Positions 1 through 15,383 of a DNA stretch of 64,000 nucleotides are shown here, piece after piece. Every line of letters starts with the position of its first letter. Positions within the stretch are counted from its first letter, which is position 1. The position numbers and the translations under genes were made by a program. The stretch lies in NCBI RefSeq assembly GCF_027596085.1, contig NC_072453.1:7683448-7747447 (forward strand). The letters run 5' to 3'. This DNA is from Anoplopoma fimbria (taxonomy: Eukaryota > Chordata > Actinopteri > Perciformes > Anoplopomatidae). A model generated the notes under the pieces. The model saw nothing but the letters and a program-made list of their open reading frames with translations. It was not told where the DNA came from and ran no database searches.

Positions 1-27
1 TCCTCTCGTCTCTTTCTTCTCCATCAG

Positions 28-368
28 GCTTCACCACACTGACATACCTCCGTGTCCATGCCCAGAAGCACCATGGGCAGGAGTGGAAGGACAGTCCGGG
101 GGGCTTCGGCACAACCTCTGGTGGCATACTCGTCTGCCACCTGTGCGGCGTCCACTGCAAGACACCCACCCAGCTCCAGGGGCACATGGGCACCCATAGC
201 AACAACCAGGGTGCCCCGAGCCCCATCACCTCTAACGTGGGCGCCAGCAGCTCCGTCTCCCTTAGCAACATGGTGGCAGCTCCCACCGTGTATGTCACTG
301 GTAACACGGTGGTGGACCTGCTTGTCACAGACTGCTCCAGCATTGCAGCGCCACAATCCCACAGCTAG
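28..368 (+). CDS. maz: MAZ/VEZF1-family C2H2 zinc-finger transcription factor, terminal coding exon (partial)
   Basis: This is the last coding exon of a C2H2 zinc-finger gene whose body lies upstream of the window. The exon opens after a pyrimidine-rich acceptor ending in AG at 26-27. Its first two bases finish a split Gly codon, and the frame runs to TAG at 366-368. The exon begins in the second half of one finger (FTTLTYLRVHAQKHH). A complete finger, CHLCGVHCKTPTQLQGHMGTH with C-X2-C-X12-H-X3-H spacing, follows. A Ser/Ala/Val-rich tail ends in AAPQSHS. In MAZ, and as I recall in its relatives VEZF1 and PATZ1, such fingers bind GC-rich promoter DNA, and the motif HCKTP.QL.GHM.TH resembles MAZ. 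The other genes in the window are neighbours of MAZ at human 16p11.2, which supports maz over vezf1 or patz1. The family call is firm; the exact paralogue is inferred. Confidence 0.75.
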
Positions 369-3300
369 CAGCAGACAGCTCAGCAATAACAACCTCAGTC
401 CCTTAACAGAGGGCGAGGTTAGAGAAGGTTAAAGTTACGCGTAGATGCTGATCCGGTTTCAGTTTGGTAATGTCCCCACTTATAGGTATGGTTAGGATTT
501 TAAAAAGTGTGGGGGGGGGATTAACTCCAGTCAGCGTTCAAGGGCAGTATCACCTCAGAGCCGCAGAGCTGGAGCATCAGTGAAAAAGGAAGCTATATTA
601 ATAGATCAGTGAAGTCATGGAAAGAGCGGCCTTTGTGGCTGCGGCAGGTTCATTGACACTTACGACGAACATGGATGTGTTGTCCAAAATCTTCCTGAAT
701 GCTCTCGTGCATTTAAGACTCTTATGAAACTGTGGTATTGTGGGCATCTACTGTATTACTCTCCTATCTCTGCCCTCTCTCTCTCTCTCTCTGTCCCTCT
801 GTCCCTCCCCTCGTCCCTGGCATTGGCTGCTCTCTGCAAGTGCACCAAGTACTGTATATCTCACACCAGCTCTGATCTTACCTCCATTTTGCAGCTCACT
901 TTCTAAGAATCCAAATGGCTTGCGTTAAGAAGTAGTGGGGAGAGAATAGCTCTCAGAAAAACCACGAAGAAACCAGTAGAAAAAGGAGAATTTGTGTGTT
1001 TGGGTGTGTGTGTGCGCAAGTCAGGGCTCCGCTAGCATGTTAGCTTGTTTGTCCACAAAACTAAAAAATAGTTTGATTTTGCAAAGCTGTTACGCCAGGT
1101 TATTAAGTCTCTAGAGGGCTGTTGATTGATCAGGATGGAAGGCCTTACGTGTTGTGGTCAGTATGGAAATGTGGGATGTACTTGTTCGTTTGTTTCCTCA
1201 AGGTACAGAGATAAGAAAAGAGTTGTGTTCAGGAGTGTCAAGCACCTTAAGTCGTTATTGTTTGATTCAGCAATGATCAAAATGGGTTTGAGATTTCTTG
1301 GATTTCTTTCTCTGAGTCTTCCTCTCTTGGTCTGGCCATAAAAAAAATTATTAAAAAAAAGAAACATAACTGCTAATCAACACTTCAGCTTCTGACATGG
1401 CAATTCTTGCACTCGAAAAACTACCTTTTGCATGAAATTAAACTCAGTCATGCTTATTGTTAGGGAGCTGTCATGACAAAAGAAACCTTTCGCAGTTCCA
1501 CCTGTAAGTTGGCTGTAAACAATAATATTTATAAAAAGTGTTGATTTCATTTTGAATATTTTAACATTGTTGGCCATTAATTTGATTGTAACTGTCATTG
1601 CCATAGTCCTTTTTGTTTTCTCTATGTACCAGTCCAATGAGTGAAACTTATGCATTAGATTTAGTCATTTAATTCTGTATAGCACATAAAGCTCTGAACG
1701 CAAGTCATTATCGATTTACATAAATCATGTGAAGAATGGTCATTTGTCCGTTGAATATCTTTGGTTGCTTTGAGTTATATTGTGAGTGACGTGGTGTTGA
1801 GAAAGGGCTTATAAAGTCAGACGTACAACGGGAGTTTGACAACACCACTTGGTATGCTGTAAAAAAAAAAAATCCTGGTTTTGTACTGGAGTGCTTTTTC
1901 CCGTTTTGTGTTAATGTTAGCTTAAAATTTGTAGAGTTGTTTCTTTTTCTTCCTTTTCTTCTTTTTTTTTCTCCTTTGGAAATGTGTTCTTCCTGTTGAG
2001 AAAAGTAGTGATTTATTACAACATTAATTTTAGGTTCTCTCCATCACACTAAGAAAAAAATATTACCTCTACTCTAGGATTCTGTACAGCTCTTGTGATA
2101 CATCTTAATGCCTTATCGTACTCAACTGCATTTTAATTCTTTTATGATGAAATATTTCAAATCTTAGTCATGGATTCATTAAGAATATTAATGGGATGTA
2201 TTTATATTTATATTTTTATATTTCTCAACAGTATGCATGTCTAAAAGGTTGTAGAGCAAAAAAAATTGATGATGCTTAATACAGTCATAAATATGTTATT
2301 TTGTAGATGAAGTAGAGATCATGTTATTATTTTGTTATTTGGACAATTTAAAGTAAAAAGAGTAAATGGGCTTTGTTTTGTGTGCTGATCTGTTCATCTA
2401 CTAGACTGCAATGTTGGTCGTAACCATCACTGGTAACACTTACTAATAAGGGTACAAAACAAATGCTTTGGTAACACATAATTAACACATGGCTCACTAT
2501 GATTTATTGTGTGAAATAACACAGGATGTTTCACTAATCGATGGTGCACATCAGTAAGCAATGATCATGTCACTGCGGGTGTATTTGGTTATCTGATGCA
2601 TCAATGAAAGTTAACTCGGTTAATTTATATGCCACAAAACTAGTATCCAGTTACCCAGAAAAGGGAATTTCAGACCTTTGCATTTGGTCAGCATCTCTGA
2701 AAGCAGAACCGCTTTCCTCATAGAAATATGAAGCTGTTTTCATCAAACTGGTAGTCGGAGGCAAACGTGCAAGTTGCTGCATGACTCAGTGACAATAGAT
2801 GAAAACAAAACCATCCTGAAACATAGAAACAATGTTAGCCGAAGCATTTCCATGACAACGTGGCTTCACATTGAAATAATTATTTCTGAATACAACAGAA
2901 GTTATCAGAAAGTTTCCAAGTTATCTCAAATGGACTCAATAGTGCCTGACAGTTATAATGCTATTCAGTAAATTTAGTGATGACGGAGTGCAGGATCTGA
3001 TTTTTGTAACTTATTCCAACGTCTCTTATTGCACCTGTCTAGATAAAAGTGTGCAAGGATCACTTTTCCTGTTTCCTGAAAGATGTCTTCACCTATAGAT
3101 CACTTTAATCGAGCATTTAAGAGGAACTAATCCTATTCGTTGCCAAAATACAGTGCAAAGGGATGATCACTGTATAGTAAAGCTGAACACAACATGTGTT
3201 ATGGATGTTCTCCACACACTGCTGAAAGTAGTTTAAATGAATCAAGTACTCTGAAACAAGTTAATTCTAACATGCATACTAATATTATTACATGCATTTA

Positions 3301-4147
3301 ACAATCATGTTATAAAGCTGCAATTTTTCCACAAATACTTACCTTCTTGGCATATTAGAGACAAATCTTTTCAGTTGTACAAGAACTTTTCATAGTTTTT
3401 TCATTTATGTCAAATTTACCAAGTGTTTCATTCAAATTACATTGAAGACCGGGCTGCTCATATTCTCACCTCAGAGCTAATGTATGTCTGTCTGGCACTA
3501 AAACTGTAACATTGTACTCAATTTGTCTTGCTGACTTCTGACTTCATTAGAATTAATACATTTTATAGGATCTTACTGAAGTGATCATCACCATTTCTGG
3601 CCAGTCTTAAACAAACCAGTAGAAGAAGTCGAATGCACAATTTCTGCTTTACAAACCTTTGCTTTCATTCTTTCAGTTACCTTTTTTTCTTTTTCTTTTT
3701 ACAACCACACTATCATATAATATCCTCAAACAGTTATATCTTCCAAATTTGTGCACTGAATTGATGATTTTTGTTTTTATGTATTTATTTGCTTGTATTT
3801 CTTTTACCTACCTGTGTGTGTTGCATATAGCACTGATTAAAGTATAAGGTATTAATATAACAGACCAAAAGGAGATATTCTACTATTCTAAACCTTGTAC
3901 TTTCTTACAGATTGTTCCAGTTGTATAGAAACACTGCAAGCTGCTGTTACGGTTGAACATGAGATGTCTGAACAATGTTGCATTGATTGGTATGCAATCT
4001 GCCAGCCTACAAATATATCAAGGTTTGCAATGCTACAACATGTCAGAAGAATGAGTCTACACCCACACACCAAGCAGTGCTGATAATGTGCAGATAAGGA
4101 TTGATAAGTGCTGGTCCATTCAAAGGTCAAGTAACCAACCTGTGCCT
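369..4147 (+). other. maz 3' UTR and downstream intergenic DNA
   Basis: AT-rich sequence follows the zinc-finger stop codon. It has a short (CT)n tract near 778-792, and no open frame resembles a protein. I found no canonical AATAAA close to the stop. An ATTAAA variant near 3836 or other variant signals could end the transcript, so the UTR length is undetermined. The rest of this stretch shows nothing I can identify. Confidence 0.4.
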
Positions 4148-4593
4148 TTAACCCTTTCATGCATGAATTATGACAACCTCAGTCAGGATTTTTTACCAAC
4201 TGTTTTTATTGCTCTTTAGGCATGAAAAACAAGATTTGAACTTTAGTTTTTTTTTTAATCCATCTTTTTCAAAGAGATTTTTGCGTTTTTGTTTTCAACT
4301 GAAGAAATATGTATTTAACAAACAAATGAATAAAATGATATATAAAGATGTGAAAACTATAAAATAATATATGTATATACAAAGAAAATGTTTACTCTAT
4401 ATTTACTCTATGCTGCTGTAAGCCTGCAAATTTCCCCGCTGCGGGACTAATAAAGGATTATCTTAAAATGTGCAGACTATCTTTTATGATGATTGGCAAA
4501 GCACCCAGGGCACAAAGCCACAAGATGCATATACAAGAAAACAACATTTGAATAGCTGTCAACTGTAGTGACCTCTATGCATGAAAGGGTTAA
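4148..4593. mobile_element. TTAA-flanked MITE (piggyBac-like), about 446 bp
   Basis: The ends are perfect inverted copies. TTAACCCTTTCATGCAT occurs at 4148-4164 and its reverse complement at 4577-4593. Each copy begins with the TTAA tetranucleotide that piggyBac-superfamily elements duplicate on insertion. The interior is AT-rich, non-coding and carries no transposase, so the element is non-autonomous. Inside it, near 4420-4470, is a stretch ending in a CCCC..TGCGGGACTAATAAAGG-type sequence. The same sequence forms the 3' tail of the SINE at 19152-19395, so this is either a nested fragment or a shared module. Assignment to piggyBac rests on the TTAA and TIR alone. Confidence 0.6.
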
Positions 4594-4799
4594 TTATTTA
4601 ATGGTACTTCTATGAATACAAATATTGTCCTTTTGTTTGTATGTAAATGTCTCCATTTTCTTAGTGGACGGATTGGATATTGCAAACTATGAATGAAGCT
4701 TGAGCAGATGCCCTCCTTATGGGGAATCCAGTCAATGAGTCCCTGTATAGAAAGCGATAAATCCCAGTGTACCAAAATGCAGAGCAGTGACTGGTGCAA

Positions 4800-5950
4800 A
4801 TTTCTCGTCATGACATGAGCGTCTGCCTGGACCTGTAGGAAGGAGCTGGCGCTGCAGTCCGCCGAGCTGAGTCTGCGAGGCTGAGACAGCTGCACCTCTG
4901 GTCTGCTGCCGAGAGACGGATGAGATGTGACACAGCGCCGGGACATGCTAACGCTACCTTCACATCTGGATCAGATTGTGTCATTTTTCGTCACTTTGCC
5001 GTGTTTTACTCAGCTGTTTTTTTTTGCTTAAGCTTGCTTTTGCTTGAAGCAGGCCAGTCACCAATGCTCTCACTGAGCTACCATCACATAGATGTCGATC
5101 TGACTTGCTGCAAGCTAGCGTTAGCTCGCTGATGCTAGCTAGCTAGCTACCCTTCAGGCGTCGAAGTGGCCACATAAACATGCGGATCATCGAGGCGGAG
5201 ACCCCCGGGACATCTCTACCGTCGGACGCTTTCTGGAGGACACGAGTTTTCGACTAGCCGCTGACTGGACTCTGCAGTCTTTGTGTAAATGTTGCTTCAT
5301 ATTTTCCATTTATTCTGAACATGTGTAGCTAGCTTAACTCCAGTCTGTTAGCGCTCACGGTGTCGGTTAGCTTAGCTGCTAACTGCTACAAACAAATAAC
5401 AAGCAAGCTAAGCAGTCTAACGTCGCCATAAATGAGTGACACAACATGAAGCACGGTGCGTTCAATTACAGGTCATTCTTTATTGGGTGTCCTCATCTTG
5501 CTAACTAATGGTTGCTAACTAAGCCAGCGGCGACCAGCTGCCTTAGCCACATTTCGGGAGATGCTAACGGTGGCTAACACTCCTAGCGTCATTGTTAGAG
5601 GTTCTGGAGTGCGAGCCGTTGGTCATGCTTACCCGAGGGAGGCGTTTAACGTCTCTGTTCAAAACCTCGAACGTTCCACGCGTGAATGACGGTTGAACCC
5701 GTTTTTCACACTGATAACCGTTGGTTAGTGTCCGTTACGTTAAACCTAGTTTGAATAGCCGGTGTGTTTTAATGGGAAGCGTTGTGAATAATGTCAACGT
5801 CGGCATTGGTTCAGTAACCATGTACAATGTAGACAAAGTTGCGTAAGCTTACGTGAACATGGTCGTTTAACAGTCCTCAGATAGCAGAGCAGTGTGTCAG
5901 CCTCATCCCCCCTCTGTGGTTAGCTACCGCCGCCTGTCAACAGCTTCTCA
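4800..5950 (+). promoter_or_regulatory. CpG-richer promoter region, probably of tlcd3b
   Basis: This segment is visibly richer in G+C and CpG than the flanking DNA. It contains many TAGC/GCTA words, including a short (GCTA)n at about 5133-5149. It lies about 1-2 kb upstream of the first tlcd3b coding exon, whose own 5' end (6822) is a splice acceptor. A non-coding first exon must therefore lie upstream, and this is the only suitable region. The transcription start and donor are not determined; several GT sites could serve. The role is inferred from position and composition. Confidence 0.45.
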
Positions 5951-6280
5951 TTCCTGCCGCTGTTGACCGGAACTATGAGCACAGCAGCCCATTCTTATGT
6001 CGATATTTTCCACGTTCAGGACTTTTAAGAAAGCGCAATGCGTATTTAGCTAATGGACTTCCAACTTTTTTTTTTTTTTTTATTGAGTCAGCTAGTCTAG
6101 TGTAAGCATACTGCATGGACCTGGCACATGGTTGCCCTAGGAATGCATGACGTGAATAAGACGCACAATGTCACCCGATTATGTATCAGGTGGATAGAGC
6201 AGCATGCTGTCTGTCCTTCTGCATTTAAATAGTCTCCCTGCTTTGGATCCCAGGCACTGTCCCCTTTTACACATTTTAAA

Positions 6281-6582
6281 ATACATTACATTACATTACA
6301 GTCATTTAGCAGACGCTTTTATCCAAAGCGACTTACAATCAGTAGTATATTACATATCATTCACCCATTCACACACTGATGACAGGCTACCATGCAAGGT
6401 GCCACCATCAGACTCTAACTAACATTCATGCAACATCCAGTCCGCACCGATGGCAAGCCTTCGGGAGCAACTTTGGGGTTAAGTGTCTTGCCCAAGGACA
6501 CATCGACTGCTGAAGCCGGGTATCGAACCACACCGATTCTGATTGGAGAACTACCTTGCTCTCCACTACGCCACAGCCGCCT
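6281..6582 (-). mobile_element. tRNA-derived SINE, antisense
   Basis: Read on the minus strand, the element starts with a tRNA-like head (GGCGGCTGTGGCGTAGTGGA) and a B-box-like GGTTCGATACC. It continues with a central block TGTCCTTGGGCAAGACACTT and ends in a tail GTCGCTTTGGATAAAAGCGT, CTGCTAAATGA and (TGTAA)n. This arrangement is typical of teleost SINEs. The tRNA head and central block are shared with the SINE at 19152-19395, but the tail differs. It lies just upstream of the first coding exon of tlcd3b. Short open frames here are by-products of the repeat. Confidence 0.8.
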
Positions 6583-6899
6583 CCACATTGTGCCTGTGCT
6601 ATATTTGATACCACATCTGTTTACCCCAATTAATCTTTATTGTAAATATAGCCTTAAATAGGCCTAAAATGAAGCTAGAATCATACATTGCCACATATGT
6701 TGGACTTTGAATCTGCACTTTGTTTGTTATCTGAGTGCAGCCGATGTATAGACATAGGAGTTGCCACTAGGGAGATCAATATGAATTGTTTCTTCACTTT
6801 TTGATATTTTGTGTGTTTCAGAGAGGGGAAAGAGTGACGAATCTCAAGGACCAGATTGCCTGCTGAACTTTTTGCCTCTCAGACAGATCGCCAGGGACC

Positions 6900-10404
<3,505 letters not shown>

Positions 10405-12290
10405 GAAGAGTGGAGGGGAGGGTGGGGAGGGAAGAAAGGCGAATGTACCAATGAGTATGTAAAGAAAAGAAAGCTGTGAGGGAGAAGTGGGACTTGAAAC
10501 AAGTAGCAATATGAAGAGAGCTACAGACGAAGGCCTCAAACATTACTGAAGTGTTTGTGGCCAGCAGTTAAGCTATTAACAGCGAAATGATTTGGTTGCT
10601 GGCCTTCAAGCACTTCAACTTCTGAGTTTGTACAAAACAAGTGGAGTGTTAACGCACTCAGTATTTAACGATGTCATCTGGCACTGTGAAAGATAGGAAC
10701 ATGCACTGACCTGAGAGAAATCTGCCTGGATGTATAGCAAGCATAGGTGGCTATTTCCCTCACGTAGATCAAATTCAGTCCTCTCTGCCTCTTGGTATAG
10801 GAAGAGTAGGAAAATAGGAATGTATTATATTGTATGTTAGTACATTTGCTGTAGATGGAAGGCCTGATTCAGTTTAGTAATGAAGAAGACCTTAAAAAAA
10901 GAAAAAAAACCCGGCTAAGCAGTATTTTGACTTGTTAGTGTTTAATATCTGTATCCTCTATGTAGTCACTGTCACTCTAACAAAATGTAACCAACCTGAA
11001 GGCTGACTCAGCTTTAGAAGGGAGATAATCTCATAAGACTGTATTCTGCTGCCTTATCCCTTTTCCCCATTCTTTGCAGTTTCTTTAGGTTTTTATTTAT
11101 TTTGATCCTCGGAAGAGGCTTCTTCAGAGAGAAAAATGTGACGGGTGTACATAGCCGATGTAAAATTGTCCTTATTTCCACCTCAGTATTAGGTCAATGT
11201 TGGTTTTTTTTTTTTTTTTAGGTTTTGTCTCAATTCTGCATCTGATGTTTCTACAGACGTTTTTGAACGATGACGTTTCAGCATTAACACAAAACATTTC
11301 ACTGTTTTGCAGCTTAGTGTATGCAAAGTTTTCCCCAATCGTTGTGGCAGTGGTTCTTGTTTCAGTCTAGATATGACTTCATTCCATTTACTGGTATCAC
11401 AAAGTGTTTTTAGCATACAAGGAAGTGATGCACAGTAGCTTTCACTTTAAAATGAGTGTGGTTTTTTTTTTTTTAGATTGGTGCTGATGTAAATCTGAAA
11501 AATTCCATTTGATTGGCAGGGATATTTCAGTAAGGGATCCATAACATTTGAGTATTTATAGCTTTGTCAGGGGACTTTGCAATTTTTGCCAATTGAAGGG
11601 AAACAAAAATGAAGAATAATCTCGTAGGGAACCATCCCCTTGTAATAGATGTGCAGCACATTTGTCCATGGCAACTTATTCTGATGTTCCTCATTTATAT
11701 TTTAGCCATTAAGTTTTCGAATTATTTTAAGCCTTTTACATTTTATGAAATACTTTGATCATTTAGCCGTTTATTTGAGCCACTGGTTCTATGAACCTCC
11801 TATGAACAAACTGGCTAGTTTTATCATTTTACGTTTGTTTGAAGCAGCTTCAATGTCCTAGAAATAGCTCAATTAAAACAAAGCTCAGAAACCATCAAGA
11901 CAGGGCAGCGTGTGCCAAAACATCTGGACATCTGTGGGCATGTTGAACACAGAACATCCATTCCCGTTGGACTCATAAGGTACTGCTTCATGACAATACT
12001 AAAATTCAACTGATGTACTGTATATTCCACAAAATGCTCGTTATTTATTTGTATGTATTTATTTATTTATTTATTTGGTTTGTGGTTTTGAATGCATATT
12101 TATGCATACATATTATACTATATGCTTCTGAGCCTTATGTGAAGGCTGTATTGTTACTCCAACTTAGCTAAAATATACTTCTCTGTCCTGATCCTGCCTC
12201 AAGTCTTTTTTTTTTTTATACTTAAGTGTTGTTAATGTTGAAATTTATGAAATGCTATTTTTAAGATAATAAACATAGTTTTAAGATCAC
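10405..12290 (+). other. tlcd3b: tlcd3b 3' UTR
   Basis: About 1.9 kb of AT-rich sequence follows the TGA at 10402-10404, with no further coding signal. The first clear polyadenylation hexamer in the sense direction is AATAAA at 12268-12273. A (TATT)n-like tract lies near 12040-12076. The convergent pagr1 transcript ends just beyond, near 12737, so the two 3' ends are only about 450 bp apart. The extent is inferred from the hexamer. Confidence 0.6.
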
Positions 12291-12736
12291 TGCCCATCAG
12301 AGGGGAAAGTAAACCACTAGAGGGAGCCAGAATCCATGCATTGATGTAATATTACTTCTAAACTAGCAGTTACATTTTAAGCATTGGGAAGTCAACTAGA
12401 TGACACTCATAACAATGTAAACATCTTCATTCGGCTGTTTGAGAGGAATTCCACACATTGTAGATAATGGTAATAAATGATGTCTTACATTTCTAGTGTT
12501 ATAAAGGTCCCTTAACATTCCTGTAGCAGGCCTTTGTGGGAAACGTATGTAAATGAGCAGGGCTGCTTTATTGCAATATTGTTTTTTGATATATGGTTTC
12601 TGCACAAATGTGATCATATACTTTTATCTGCTGGGTATTTACAATACATCGTGTTATTTTTTCCATATAGTTTCACAATCTTTAGCGTATCACAATATAT
12701 ACACCAATATCGCGAACATGTGCGGTATAAAGTATT

Positions 12737-12742
12737 TTTATT
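12737..12742 (-). terminator. pagr1: pagr1 polyadenylation signal (AATAAA on minus strand)
   Basis: The plus strand reads TTTATT, which is AATAAA on the pagr1 strand, about 190 bp beyond the pagr1 stop codon. Another TTTATT occurs further on near 12566. The choice between them is inferred. Confidence 0.5.
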
Positions 12743-12928
12743 ATCACCCATCGTTACTGAACGCTGATAAACAGTTAACATTCTCCAGGGTTAAAATGTT
12801 TGCCAATATACAAAACACACATAGAAAACATACAAAACTTGTTAGATAAAAAAAATTCAAGTTTTGAGAAAGCCTGGAAAAGCACTTGGCCCTATTTGCC
12901 TGTGAGCAAGTCCTCATCTCCTAATACT

Positions 12929-14333
12929 TCAGTATCTCCTCTGCCTCGGGGAGAAGATGGTGTTGGGGTTGCTGTCTCGTTCCCTCTGCTTCTCCCGCTC
13001 CTTCTGGCTGTTCGGAGACAGAGCCTCCTCCGGCTTCTTTTCGGTCTTGAAGAGATCTCGACCCGTACGCATGATGTGCTCCTCAATTTTGCGGTGGCGT
13101 TTCATGTCAGACAGCACCTTGTCCAGCCGAGCTTCCCTTTTCACAGAGGAGCGGGCTGAAGATCCTGGAAGGGAATGGGGAAAAAAATGTCAACCGGATT
13201 TCCCCTAACCACCAAACAGTCACTTTTACTGTGCTTTCAGAATATAATGAAACCGTGAAGCGCTAAGAGAAGAAGAAACACCATTCATCATTCAGTTTAT
13301 ACAGCTCAATGTTTAACAAAATTAATCTCAGTGGTTATTACCTGGTGTTCTGCGTCTGTTCACAAAGGCATTTTTCGGAGTGGCTTGTGTTTGCTCTTCA
13401 TCAAAGTCAAACTCTGTTGGAGTTGGAGGCCTGTAAAGAAACATTAAAAAGGCTTCTTATTACCAGTACACAAACCAAAATCCTAACGGATGAAATGAGG
13501 AGTAACAGGCATACTAACCTGCGGTCTCTCTCCTCCCTCTCTCTATCCTTTGCTGCCTCATCCTCGTCATCTCTTTCAGGTGAGGGGGTACGATCAGGTG
13601 TAGGGGCCTCCTCGGAAGGGGCACAAAGTTCAATTCCAGCATCTCTCCTTTAGAGAGGAGCTCATATAGTCTTTTGATCTCAGCCGGAGGGGGCATCCAG
13701 TTTTTGGGGTCCTCCATTTCCTCGTCGCTGTACGCAAGCTCCCATTCACTGTCCACTCCTGCAGCCTGCTTTCCCTCTCCACCATCCAGCCCTGTGACTG
13801 CCTGAGGATCATCCTTGTGTACTTCTCTTTCCACCGCGTCTCCATCTGAGGAGGCAGCAAAAATGTGCAAAGTCAGTTTAACAAAAGCAGAATTATGGCA
13901 GATATGTAGATTACTTTTTATAGGTACATACAACTATATACAGTATGAACATTGGGTAAAACTCTTAAACAACATGACAAAATCATTCTAAGATCATGCT
14001 GAAAGAAAACAAAGGTCACAACAAGAGTTGTTGAACATATTTTGACCACACATCTGGTGTGGGCACTTTTCAGACTCTGAGTTAAGACTATTTCGTTAAT
14101 GATAAATGTCTTACCTACTCTGTGTGCTTTCAACATGTGTGATTTTTGTCATTTTAATAGTTACCCGTTTCTTCCTTGGTTCTCGTGTCCTCTTCTGGGG
14201 CAGCTGTCATCTCCGTGTCCTGTTGCTGTGTGTTGCCCTCTTCCTCTTTGCCTGCTGCAGGTTTCTCTCCGTCGGTCACACCCAGAGCCTCTATGCCCTC
14301 TCTCAGCGAGGAGTCTGTGGCCTCAGCCTGCAT
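12929..14333 (-). CDS. pagr1: PAXIP1-associated glutamate-rich protein 1 (PAGR1/PA1), with an apparent one-base frameshift
   Basis: The minus-strand coding exons are 14165-14333, 13519-13845, 13342-13430 and 12929-13164. PAGR1 is a nuclear partner of PTIP in the KMT2C/KMT2D histone H3K4 methyltransferase complex. Matches to the human protein include the acidic N-terminus, [29 protein letters not shown], the LPRRP motif, [19 protein letters not shown], and a C-terminus of [16 protein letters not shown] followed by FSPRQRRY. The exon lengths sum to 821 nt, one short of a multiple of three. After LPRRP the frame must shift by one to read the acidic block ([16 protein letters not shown]) that joins in phase to the next exon. 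A C is missing from the CCCC run at 13603-13606, read as GGGG on the plus strand. With it the protein would be about 273 residues, against 254 in human. The ATG at 14333 is the first in the exon, but the open frame continues upstream to acceptor 14371, so a start in an upstream exon is possible. Confidence 0.9.
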
Positions 14334-14371
14334 CCTTCCTCCTGCTGCTGGTGAACTTAATAGTCCCCGAT

Positions 14372-15383
14372 CTGCTAAAACACAAGCATGAATTATGAAA
14401 AGATACAGCGGGTAAAATAAGTATTTAACACCATTTTTCTCAGTAAATATATTTCTAAAGGTGCTATTGACATGAAATTTTCACCAGATGTCGGCAACAA
14501 CCCAAGTAATCATACATACAAAGAAAACAAAACAAATAAGTTCAGAAATTAAGTTATGTTTAATAAAATGGAATGACACAGGGAAAAAGTACATGTTAGT
14601 ATAAATAAAGTAATAGGTAAGTGAGGGCAACATGCTTTGAAGAGTTGTATCATGCCCATGACGTTTAACTGGCAACGTTAGCCTGACGACAGCGGTTAAC
14701 TTGGCTGAATGTAAAGTAGTAAACAAAGCAATAATGTATTCATTTTACTTAACCATGGGGTTAACGTCAGGCCTGACCGTCAGCTATTCCTGAATAGCAA
14801 CTTACAATAAGATAAGATACGTGCCTTTGTGTCGGTTTGTCGTAGATCACTGGTGTTGCTGAATGATCAAATTATCTTTCCCAATGAATAAAAAACGCCA
14901 AAGCTCTCCATGAGAGTTTTTTAGAGATAATACACGATAATACATAGACGTAAACATAGCGCCATTTTGGGTTGTGTGACGATCTGCTCGGTTCGGCCAG
15001 ACCGCGCATGCGCACTGATTAAGCATCATATGGATGGTCAACGGACGTCCCAAAATTTGAATAAACATGCTTTGCTTCACTATTCTTGTTAATTGCTCTA
15101 ATAAAAATGTGTTTTGTTATGTGGTTGTGTTCCATATCGTTGATTGCGATATTTAACACACGAGTGCATGGTATAAATAAGGACGCCTGACGTCATATAG
15201 GCGCCTCTGCGAGAGAGAGCTCTGATTGGTCAATGGTCGTTTCCGGTTTCAGCGCTCCTCATTTGAAAAGTGTTCGGTTAACGTCCGTGTGGTTGGCGTG
15301 ATGATGAAGGGGCTCGTTCGCCATTGTTAAAAGACTGCTTCTGCCATCTAACGAGAGACATTTTGTTTGTTAGGAGTTCAGAG
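14372..15383. promoter_or_regulatory. Bidirectional pagr1/kif22 promoter region
   Basis: This ~1 kb gap separates the divergent pagr1 and kif22 genes. The palindrome CGCGCATGCGCA at 15003-15014 is a perfect NRF1-type site. Nearer kif22 are TATAAATA at 15172-15179, the CRE palindrome TGACGTCA at 15188-15195, an inverted CCAAT box (ATTGG) at 15225-15229 and TTTGAA at 15262-15267. The last matches the CHR element of G2/M genes. CCAAT plus CHR about 35 bp apart is the usual layout of late cell-cycle promoters bound by NF-Y and DREAM/MuvB, and it fits a mitotic kinesin. A short upstream frame at 15301-15330 (ATG-ATG to TAA, nine codons plus stop) would lie in the kif22 leader. The sites are seen in the sequence; their use is inferred. 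Confidence 0.65.

Noticed and set aside
6500..6582. tRNA-like sequence with B-box, considered as a tRNA gene
   Set aside because: The cloverleaf is not intact, and the sequence is the head of a SINE with the usual central block and tail. The same holds at 19152.
15324..15383. Upstream in-frame ATG as the kif22 start
   Set aside because: It would add a 20-residue leader with no counterpart expected in KIF22. The ATG at 15384 gives [10 protein letters not shown] close to the motor domain and is the more likely start.
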